Notes under the pieces: model-generated
Told to the model about the DNA's origin: nothing
Database searches by the model: none
Seen by the model: only the letters and a program-made list of their open reading frames with translations
DNA from: an uncultured Clostridium sp.
GTDB lineage: Bacteria; Bacillota; Clostridia; Peptostreptococcales; Peptostreptococcaceae
Direction: 5' to 3'
NCBI GenBank assembly: GCA_937944945.1
Contig: CALEBD010000297.1
Coordinates: forward strand, 1 to 6,047
DNA: 6,047 nt
Translations under genes and position numbers: made by a program
Shown: piece by piece, positions 1 to 6,047 of the stretch
Position numbering within the stretch: position 1 is the first letter of the stretch
How the letters are laid out: each line of letters opens with the position of its first letter

Positions 1-80
1 CACAATCCGATTTTACTGAAATATGCTTCCGTATTTCCGTATTCGTCTCTGAATAACCTCAAAAATTCTTCCATATACAT
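1..80 (-). CDS. Small minus-strand ORF, N-terminal part only, runs off the left edge; function unknown
   Basis: A minus-strand frame opens with ATG at 80-78 (a second ATG lies two codons in, at 74-72) and stays open to the window edge, giving about 26 residues that begin MYMEEFLRLFRDEYGNTEAY. The start is rich in charged and aromatic residues and could form an amphipathic helix, which is more protein-like than the opposite strand. It lies about 30 bases downstream of the stop of the other minus-strand frame, as in an operon. The sequence before the start has only a weak purine run (AAGAA). The family is not recognisable from so few residues. The first 60 bases are richer in G+C (about 38%) than the following 180 (about 23%). 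The call rests on coding appearance alone. Confidence 0.45.
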   Translation of the reverse strand, partial: MYMEEFLRLFRDEYGNTEAYFSKIGL

Positions 81-110
81 TTCTTAAAATCTACATAGCA
101 ATTAGATTGA

Positions 111-335
111 TTACAAAGCTGTTTCTTTTAAATTATATTTAAAATCATCTGCCTGCAAACAATCATGTATTATATCCATTATTTGCTTTCTTTCTTTTTG
201 ATTGAAAACAAATAAGATGTTATGTCCTATATCTTTTTTCCAAGAGTCAATACAATATAATACTATACTCATATACATTCTAAAATCATCAAAAGATAAC
301 TTTGAAAGATTTTCTGAAATTAATAACTCTAGAAT
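111..335 (-). CDS. Minus-strand ORF, C-terminal fragment of an unknown protein, 5' end apparently lost
   Basis: This frame is open on the minus strand from 335 down to a TAA at 113-111. In-frame ATG codons lie at 278-276 and 272-270, which would give a protein of about 55 residues. However, the frame upstream of those ATGs also reads like protein (it includes SENLSKLSFDDFR), so the true N-terminus may lie further 5' and be missing. The ATG-initiated part has helical, charged character (IDSWKKDIGHN, NQKERKQIMDIIHDCLQADD) and one Trp encoded by TGG. I do not recognise a family. An upstream TAG (338-336) closes the frame just where the plus-strand polymerase becomes convincing. The two genes therefore meet head to head with both N-termini apparently missing. 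The plus-strand translation over the same bases has low-complexity shadow character. Confidence 0.5.
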   Translation of the reverse strand: MLELLISENLSKLSFDDFRMYMSIVLYCIDSWKKDIGHNILFVFNQKERKQIMDIIHDCLQADDFKYNLKETAL

Positions 336-1384
336 CTATAATAACTATAAGTATAACTATACATTATCTAATTACAAAAATTTAATTGCAAATCAATTTA
401 CGTCAGATAATGTTACTTTATCATATTATGATGATTTTGGAGATGTTAAAACTAGAGAAATTTTAGATTACAAATCTATAAATCCTCAAGTGTTAATTCA
501 AATGTTAAGCGATAATCAAAATATTAGATTTAGTAATAGAATTATGAAAATTGCTAATAGAAAATATAAAGCATTTGAGCAAAGTTTAAGATTTGTAGGT
601 ACTCGTATTCCTTGTCAGTCAATGCAGTCATTCATGCCAATGGAAGTAGTTGCATTTACTGATAGCGATATAAATGAGGTCTACGTACCAACCAATCAGA
701 CATGGTTGCAAGGGTCTGATTATGATATCGATAAAGTTTATATATTAGGTTATTCTATTTCTAATAATGGAGAATTACTTACAAATGCAGAAGATCCAAA
801 AATGTCTCCATTTTTAAAACAGGATGCTCTAAGAAATACAATTGTAAATGGCATATTTGATGTAATACTGAGTCCTAAAAATCAAATTAACCTTACAATG
901 CCTATTACAACATCTCATATGCAAGAACTTGCAAGTAAGTCTGTATTGGGAGAAAGTGCAAAAATTATGAATCCTTATAATTCTGCTAGTAAATATTTAA
1001 TGCAAATTCAAAATATGGTTGGTAAAACTGTAATTGGTAATGTTGCTACAGGATTAAAGAGTTTCTTTGCCCTATCTAACTTATATAATACTAGGTTTAA
1101 ACAAGTTTATGACAGTATTGTAAATAGAGATTTTGATACAACTAGACAACTTTTAAGTAGATATTCATTTATTAAAGGTTCTCAACGTAATGGAACAGAA
1201 CAATTAATTACATTAGCAAATGTAGATTTTTCTATGTTTGAAAATGATCCTGAATGAATTTCTAAATATAATGTTCCTGCAGATATTGCAAATAATATTA
1301 TCCAACTGATAGACTTCCAAAGAAGACTAACTGATAAGTCTCTTGATATGGGAGAACTTTTAAATGCAGCTACTGATCCAATGT
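202..1384 (+). CDS. crAss-like phage giant RNA polymerase, exon 1 (catalytic DxDxD domain), 5'-truncated
   Basis: This is the 5' exon of a DNA-dependent RNA polymerase of the crAss-like phage type, a single chain combining the equivalents of the beta and beta' catalytic barrels. The hallmark is GSDYDIDKVY at residues 171-180 counted from 202. The three aspartates (173, 175, 177; bases 718-732) match the D-x-D-x-D that holds the catalytic magnesium. TRIPCQSMQS just upstream (from residue 134) looks like the conserved approach to this double-psi beta-barrel. The formal start is a TTG at 202, but residues 1 to about 40 mirror a minus-strand gene and are probably not real; convincing sequence begins near 300-345. 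Family members have roughly a thousand residues, including the first barrel, before this motif, so the N-terminus is missing. A TGA at 1255-1257 must be read as Trp (DPE-W-ISKYN). The exon ends at T1384, codon position 1, where a group I intron begins. Confidence 0.82.
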
Positions 1385-1414
1385 AACTTATTGATAATCA
1401 ATAAGTTAGTATTG
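1379..1414 (+). promoter_or_regulatory. Intron P1 helix: 5' splice site with internal guide sequence
   Basis: CAATGT at 1379-1384 (last six bases of exon 1) pairs with GTATTG at 1409-1414 through four Watson-Crick pairs, a G.U and the terminal U.G wobble that defines group I 5' splice sites. Between them AACTTATTGA (1385-1394) and TCAATAAGTT (1398-1407) form a perfect 10-bp stem closing a TAA loop, with A1408 bulged. The whole element is one near-continuous hairpin. Bases just 5' of the guide (TTA, 1406-1408) could form a short P10 with TAA near the start of exon 2. Confidence 0.8.
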
Positions 1415-1718
1415 TCAGTTAACTCCGTGAATTCAGGGAACGCCCTTAGAGATTTAAATACTAAGCAATTATAGTAATATAATTGTGGCTGAACTAATCA
1501 CTCAGGTATAGTAACAAGTTTAAATATTGGGCAATCCTGATCTAAGCTTCCCAATAGGAAGAAAGAGCATCGACTATCGAAATGCAGAAATGACAGAGTA
1601 GAGTAGGATTTAAGTAAATCCGAAGTGCGGAGACCTCATTAAGGTAAGATATAGTCAGAACTTATGGGAAACCATAAGAGAATTTATGGGAACGATAAAT
1701 TCGAAACACAATTGAATG
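1385..1718 (+). ncRNA. Group I self-splicing intron (334 nt, no internal ORF) in the RNA polymerase gene
   Basis: The polymerase frame breaks at TAA 1384-1386 and resumes in another frame about 330 bases later, with structured, stop-rich RNA between. P1 is visible: exon CAATGT (1379-1384) pairs with guide GTATTG (1409-1414), ending in the diagnostic U.G pair at the 5' splice site. It is extended by an inverted repeat at 1385-1407. The core resembles known group I introns: GGGCAATCCTGA (1529-1540) near P3/P4, and AGAC...AAGATATAGTC (1631-1656) as P7, with CCT/AGG enclosing P8. Hairpins occur at 1547-1561, 1606-1621, 1661-1678 (GAAA loop) and 1680-1702. G1718 is the frame-preserving terminal G: joining T1384 to C1719 gives a Ser codon and ATDPMSKELILKKI. 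G1703 would create a TAA. No homing endonuclease is present. The 3' boundary is less certain than the 5' one. Confidence 0.85.
1661..1702 (+). other. Tandem hairpins at the intron 3' end (P9 and P9.1-like)
   Basis: Two perfect stem-loops follow the P7 motif directly. CTTATGG/CCATAAG (1661-1667 with 1672-1678) is closed by a GAAA tetraloop, the type that docks into RNA receptors. GAATTTAT/ATAAATTC (1680-1687 with 1695-1702) has a seven-base loop. Their position after P7 identifies them as P9-domain helices. An ATG at 1664 inside the first stem opens a long frame into exon 2, but it lies in the intron and is not expected to be the start. Confidence 0.75.
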
Positions 1719-4180
1719 CTAAGGAATTAATTCTTAAGAAAATTAATGCAGACTCTAATTGGGTTGACCTTTACGTATATAGTTTAATGCTTGGAGAGGA
1801 TTTAAGAAGAATTGGAGATTTAATGGTATCTGAAGAAGTTACTAAACTTGTATCGGAATATAATACAAATCTTTGAACAGATCCAATTCCAAAAAATAAA
1901 ATTCATTTCATTGATCAAGCTATTGATGATCCTTCAAGATATGCAGTTTATAAACCAAATGCATCTGAGGCTGATATTAAAAAAGCAAATGAGAGAACTG
2001 AAATTTTATTTAAAACATTAAAGAAGAAGGCTAAAGGTGCAGAAGAAATTAGAATTTTAGGTAGGTTATTAAAAATTAATCAAGGACTTCCTACAGATAA
2101 ATGAGGAAAATATTCTTATATTAAGGGAATTGAAACATTTATTAATGATAAGTTTAAAGATGAAATTGGAGAGAAATTTAATCTACTAAAGTTTGCTGCT
2201 AATGAAGAATACAGATTACAACAAATTGATAACTATGAAAAGGTTAAGACTACATTTAATATATTAGATGTTATAGCTAGTGTTCCGCACTTCAAAGAAA
2301 TGTTTAATATTCTAAGTATTGATAATGAAGTCCTTAACCGATTATCAGTTAGAAATCAAGTTGAATCTATTGTTATAGATGAAACTACTCCTAAAAGAGG
2401 AAATAAGTTATCTATAGAAGAATTTAGACAAACTAGAAATAATGTTGATGATTTCTTAATTGATTCGTGAATTAAAACTAAAAATTTAAGTTTTCAAGTT
2501 CCAATTAATCAAAAATATAAAGTAGAAAATTCTATTTTAATTAATAAAGATGAAAACTTTATAATTAATCTAGATAATAAGGACAATATTGATTCATTTA
2601 GAATGTATATTGAAGATTATATTATTCCTACACTTAAAGAGAAATTACCTGATAATGCATTTATTAAATATTTATGTTTTGGATTAAAAACTGATTCAGA
2701 AGGTAAGGAAAGAGGTTTTTATAAACTTCCATTTAATATGATGCAGATAGATAATAGTCAAAAGACTAAAGCTCTTTATGAACAAATTTTACGGGATTTT
2801 AATAGTTTAAATAAAGTTACGATTCCTGAGTTTGGAGCTCTAAATCCTGTTAATGCCTTTTATTTATATAACTTAATTGTTAATAAAGATGGTTTTGGGC
2901 AGGCTTCATTAACTCGTTTATTTGAGGACTTAGTAGCAAGCGGAGATAATTCATTATGGGTTGTTGATTATAATAATTGAATTGACCAACAAAATCCACA
3001 AGAACTTGCAAATACGTTCCTAAAACAAGATCCAAATGATAGTATGGCAGAAAGAGCAGAAGCAGTACTTATCAATGCCGCAAATGAAAATGTTGAAACT
3101 ATTGGATTTAAATCTGAAGAAAATACTTCTTTAGATAGAGATTATAACGATTCAACTATAGATACTACTAAACCAATATTAGTATCTGATGGAAATGAGC
3201 AGTATAGACAAGTAAGATTCAATATTCCTAAAACAGATATATCTGTCGAAGAAGCTTTAAAAGTTGCTAAAATTATTGAAGTTGCAGAAACAAAAGCAGA
3301 TAAAAATAATGAAGAAGTTGTTTCTTATATTGATTTTGACTATTCTACAGAATGAGATATACCTGAAAGTGTAGCAGAGTTATTTGATGAAGGATATGAT
3401 CAAAGAGTATATGCTGTAACTAATAAACTAATAGGTGAACATAACATATTAGTAGACGAGTTTAATAATACTAATACATCTTCTAAAAATCTTATATCTA
3501 GAACTCTAAAACACATTATCTTTAATTCAGGAGCTTTTGTTAGAACTGATCCAAATCAACTTACTTTATTTGATAACGGATCAACCAAATTCTATGACTT
3601 AAAAACTCCAATGTCTACTAAGATTACAGAATTAGTAAAAAATGTAAATTCTTTACAAAATATAAGATTAGTAACAGATCAGGATGTAATTAATGAAGAC
3701 ACTGCAACTAAAAATGCAAAAGGATTTATTAAAGAAGGAATAATTTATATTAATATTGATAGAGCTACAGATGATACTCTAATTCATGAATTCTCACATC
3801 TATACCTAGCAGATGCTAGAAATATGTATGCTGAGTCTTATTATAAGATTCTAGGTAATATACAAGATACTGAATTATGAAATAGAATGCGACAAAATCC
3901 TTATTATAAAAATAAGAAAGGATCTGACTTTGATGAAGAAGTTTTAGCAACTATGATTACAGATTATTATAATGGACATATTAAATCTGATGTAGAATTA
4001 GAAATTATAGATGAAATTCTTTCAATTGCTAATCCTGAACTTAAAGCTATTATTAATAGTGGAGAAATCATGCCATTCTATGATAGTTTTATTCATGAAA
4101 ACTATAAACTTAGTCAAAAAGTAGCTACAGTCAAGAATAAATTAATGAATGATGATATTATAAAAGAAGATTGTAAATAA
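1719..4180 (+). CDS. crAss-like phage giant RNA polymerase, exon 2, fused to a C-terminal zincin metallopeptidase domain
   Basis: This continues the polymerase after the intron (joined residue 395 onward; about 1,214 residues counted from 202) and ends at TAA 4178-4180. It reads through TGA as Trp at 1874, 2102, 2468, 2978, 3353 and 3878, while TGG is used at 1760 and 2957. The first ~500 residues (NADSNWVDLYVYSLMLGEDL and onward) are presumably the polymerase C-terminal part; I see no further diagnostic motif there. An acidic linker-like stretch follows. The last ~200 residues form a peptidase-like domain: a strand pattern (GFIKEGIIYINID), then LIHEFSHLYLA with the HExxH zinc site at bases 3785-3799 (about residues 1084-1088). 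DEEVLATMI about 46 residues later offers a glutamate as third ligand, as in gluzincins. Peptidase activity is inferred; it may process this polyprotein or cut a host barrier. It is translationally linked to the next gene by a one-base overlap. Confidence 0.82.
3611..4180 (+). other. Zincin-like metallopeptidase domain (HEFSH) at the polymerase C-terminus
   Basis: This domain-level entry covers the last ~190 residues of the polymerase gene. The likely zinc site is HEFSH at 3785-3799: two His ligands and the catalytic Glu. It is preceded by a hydrophobic strand and the RATDDTLI helix start, and followed by DEEVLAT (from 3932) as a candidate third-ligand helix. A TGA-encoded Trp lies at 3878, between the His pair and that Glu, so the active site cannot be completed under the standard code. 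Zincin-like domains are known in the large crAss-like virion proteins; the substrate here is unknown. Confidence 0.75.
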
Positions 4181-4182
4181 TG
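4178..4182 (+). promoter_or_regulatory. Stop-start overlap TAATG coupling the two large genes
   Basis: The polymerase stop TAA (4178-4180) and the next ATG (4180-4182) share one A. The only ribosome-binding-like sequence is a purine run (AAAAGAAGA, about 4162-4170) inside the end of the upstream gene. This arrangement suggests translational coupling and roughly matched amounts of the two proteins. Confidence 0.7.
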
Positions 4183-6047
4183 GCAAGAAATTGTACATAC
4201 GAAATTACGATAAACGGTGAAAAGAAAGTGTTCAACTCCGAAATGGAGTTGGACACGTTTCTTGACAACTACGTTCAAAATATGGTAGTTGATAATGTTG
4301 ATGCAACACTACAAATAGATCAACAACAAGTCACTGTAGACAAAATAAGTGAAGCTATAAAAAAATATAAATCACTTGCTACAGAGTTTGAAATAACAAA
4401 TGAAGACGGAGAAAAGGAAATTGCTTTAAAATTAGATAAATCAATGGGTGTTACTAAGTTCCTTACAACTTATGGAGATCCATTTGATTTAGCTAAAGTA
4501 TTAGTTACAAAATTTAATCTTGAAGAGTATCTGAAAAGAGAAAAAGAAAGACTAATGAAAAAAGGCATGACTTCGAACGAAGCAGATAAATATTTGGAGG
4601 ATCTACAAAAGAGTTGAACTCAACTAACCGATTATGGTACAGAAGTACATAAACTTTTTGAATCTGTAATTAATCCTGAAATAGAATATACTCCAAAATT
4701 ATTAAATGAAGAGCAAGTATTGTTATTACAAAACCAATTAAGAGATTTTATAGAAGACACTAAAGAAAAATTTGGAAGAGACTGTAAATTTATTACTGAA
4801 ATACCAATTGTTTCTGAAGATATAGCTGAACCTTATAAAGCAGCAGGATTAAATTCAATTAATGGTAGAATTGACTTATTAATTGTAGATAAAAATGGTA
4901 ATGCTCATATTCGAGATTTTAAAGTATCTCGAAAAGCAGTAGGAGCTTGAGATGAAACTAGAAATGCATTATTAAACAATGTATGAGCTTCTACTAAAAA
5001 ATTAGGTGCAGCATATCAGTTAAACTTCTATAAAGCTATGTTAGAACAACAAGGTATTAATGTAGCTACAGTAGGAATTATTCCTGTTAAACTTGATATT
5101 GATTATAAAAAAGATAATTCAGGAAATGATAATTTATCTCAAATTGATAATTTATCAGGTGTATACATTGATTCTGATAATATTATAGTAAATCCATCTA
5201 ATACAATTGGAAAATATTATGATAGAGTTAGAGAAATTATTCCTATTAGACGTTTAACAGATTCATTTGATATTATTAAAACTATTGAAGAACCTATGAG
5301 TAAGTTCTTTCCTAATTATGAACTATCTTCAAAAGTTCAAAGAAAGAACGCAAACTTTAAGTTTTATAAAGAAAAAATCGTTCAATATATTAGTTCTTCT
5401 GCTCCTGAAGCAGGATATGGAAAATATAGATTCTGAAATGAATATAAACCTAAAGATTCTGTAAAAAGTAGGTGAGAATATGCTCAAACGGAAGAAGAAC
5501 TTGATAAAAAGTTAGAGGACTATATAAAAAGTATTAATGAGCGACGTGGAAATGAGTTAGCTGATATTGCTCAGGATATTATAAATGTCCAGCAGGGATC
5601 GATGGATATTAACGATATTGCAAAGGATAATCCATACAAAGGAGACTTTTTACGTAGACATATTGAAAAATACATAGAAGGAGAATGACAATTTGAAAAT
5701 AATCCATCATTTATTTCTGCAGGTTTACTAGTATTTACAAAGAATAAAGTATTAGAAATAGTATCTATTACAAATAATGTTACTCATCAAACAGTTAAAC
5801 TTGAAAAGGGAACAAATATTTTAGGTTCAACAATAGCTAATCGAGATATTGATGAACATAAAATAATGTCTGCAACAAATGGAAATATTGACTTAATTAA
5901 GGTAATGGCATTACTAAATAGTGATGCTATTAAATATGAAAACTATCGAATTAATAAAATTGAAAGTATTAATATTTGGCAACAAACTGGTTCAGAACAA
6001 TATTTTGATAAGTTATATGATAACTTTGTAGAATTATGTAGAATACA
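4180..6047 (+). CDS. Large crAss-like phage protein with a RecB/Cas4-like PD-(D/E)XK nuclease domain, 3' end outside the window
   Basis: It starts at ATG 4180-4182, overlapping the previous TAA by one base, and stays open for 622 codons when TGA is read as Trp (4615, 4948, 4984, 5434, 5473, 5686; TGG at 5977). Residues 1-~35 (FNSEMELDTFLDNY) form a short N-terminal module, then a helical segment. The nuclease domain has every expected element in order: GTEVH with His157; Glu207 in the ITEIPIV strand; GRIDLLIVD with Asp232; RDFKVS with Asp246 and Lys248; and YQLNFY, giving the Q-x-x-x-Y of RecB/Cas4-type nucleases (Gln280, Tyr284). This is the catalytic set for metal-dependent DNA cleavage. 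Residues ~290-622 contain an alpha/beta region (AGLLVFTKNKVLEIVSIT, GNIDLIKVMALLN) that I cannot name. A virion-packaged nuclease co-injected with the polymerase is plausible but inferred. TGA Trp codons lie inside the nuclease core. Confidence 0.8.
4228..4256 (+). repeat. Perfect-length 12-bp hairpin inside the start of the nuclease gene
   Basis: GTGTTCAACTCC (4228-4239) pairs with GGAGTTGGACAC (4245-4256) across a five-base GAAAT loop; 11 pairs are Watson-Crick and one is U.G. It lies at codons 17-26 of the second large gene and is clearly richer in G+C than its surroundings. No T-run follows and the frame continues, so it is not an intrinsic terminator. It may be a regulatory RNA structure or an accident of codon choice. 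Confidence 0.6.
4636..5031 (+). other. PD-(D/E)XK nuclease domain, RecB/Cas4-like, apparently catalytically intact
   Basis: Within the second large protein, the conserved residues run His157 (base 4648), Glu207 (4798), Asp232 (4873), Asp246-x-Lys248 (4915-4923) and Gln280...Tyr284 (5017-5031). Spacing and strand-helix order fit the RecB/Cas4 branch. Two TGA Trp codons (4948, 4984) separate the DxK strand from the Q-x-x-x-Y helix, so standard-code gene finders would split the active site. I see no Cas4-type iron-sulfur cysteine cluster. The only nearby Cys is in RDCKF before Glu207. Confidence 0.78.

Noticed and set aside
202..330. TTG at 202 as the true start of the polymerase, with residues 1-40 as its N-terminus
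   Set aside because: The translation here is the antisense of a better minus-strand frame, there is no ribosome binding site, and with TGA read as Trp the frame stays open back to a TAA at 85-87. The family's N-terminal domains are missing.
1661..1702. Tandem hairpins as an intrinsic transcription terminator
   Set aside because: No T-run follows either stem, they directly follow a group I P7 motif, and the polymerase coding sequence resumes immediately after.
1664..1876. ATG-initiated 70-codon ORF as a separate small gene
   Set aside because: Its ATG lies inside the P9 hairpin of the intron and the first ~18 codons translate intron RNA. From 1719 it is simply polymerase exon 2, continuing through the TGA at 1874.
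4228..4256. Hairpin as an intrinsic terminator between the two large genes
   Set aside because: It lies inside the second coding region with no T-run, and the reading frame continues for more than 1,700 bases.
1255..4617. A decayed pseudogene or sequencing errors explaining the repeated TGA codons
   Set aside because: All interruptions are TGA, the frame never shifts apart from the intron, TAG and TAA are absent inside the frames, and active-site residues are intact on both sides.
4636..5031. Cas4 as part of a CRISPR system
   Set aside because: There are no iron-sulfur cysteines, no other cas genes and no repeat array. The nuclease is a domain of a large phage protein.
1..6047. Mycoplasma or another UGA-Trp bacterium as the source
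   Set aside because: UGA = Trp and AT richness would fit, but the D-x-D-x-D single-chain polymerase fused to a zincin and followed by a PD-(D/E)XK protein is a crAss-like phage arrangement, not a Mollicute one.

Overview
The window looks like part of a crAss-like gut bacteriophage genome (double-stranded DNA tailed phage, probably infecting Bacteroidales). The assignment rests on four things seen together: a very AT-rich sequence; a large reading frame carrying the D-x-D-x-D metal-binding motif of crAss-like phage RNA polymerases; the same frame continuing into a zincin-type metallopeptidase, followed by a PD-(D/E)XK nuclease protein; and UGA read as tryptophan. With the standard code the plus strand falls into about nine pieces. 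With UGA = Trp they join into two giant genes. I count 13 in-frame TGA codons and 4 TGG codons, and the only true stop reached is a TAA.

Layout. Positions 1-~335 carry two short minus-strand reading frames. One runs off the left edge and the other seems to lack its 5' end. Around 285-345 the coding strand switches, and a 5'-truncated RNA polymerase gene begins on the plus strand. Its first exon (to 1384) holds the polymerase catalytic centre. A 334-nt ORF-less group I intron (1385-1718, deduced here) interrupts it. The second exon (1719-4180) carries the rest of the polymerase and, in its last ~200 residues, an HEFSH zinc peptidase domain. The next gene starts in a one-base overlap (TAATG, 4178-4182) and continues past the right edge. 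It holds a complete RecB/Cas4-like nuclease active site and a C-terminal region I do not recognise.

How they work together. In related phages (Cellulophaga phage phi14:2 gp66 is the characterised case) the giant polymerase is packaged in the virion, enters the cell with the DNA and transcribes early genes. Neighbouring large multidomain proteins are thought to travel with it. By inference, this window encodes a packaged transcription and processing cargo: polymerase, a protease that may mature the polyprotein, and a nuclease that may act on host or phage DNA. Making the full polymerase would need both UGA decoding as Trp and removal of the intron.

Main cautions: the left junction may be a real rearrangement or an assembly chimera; intron boundaries come from base pairing and reading-frame logic, not from cDNA; no tRNA, CRISPR array, insertion sequence, convincing promoter or terminator was seen.
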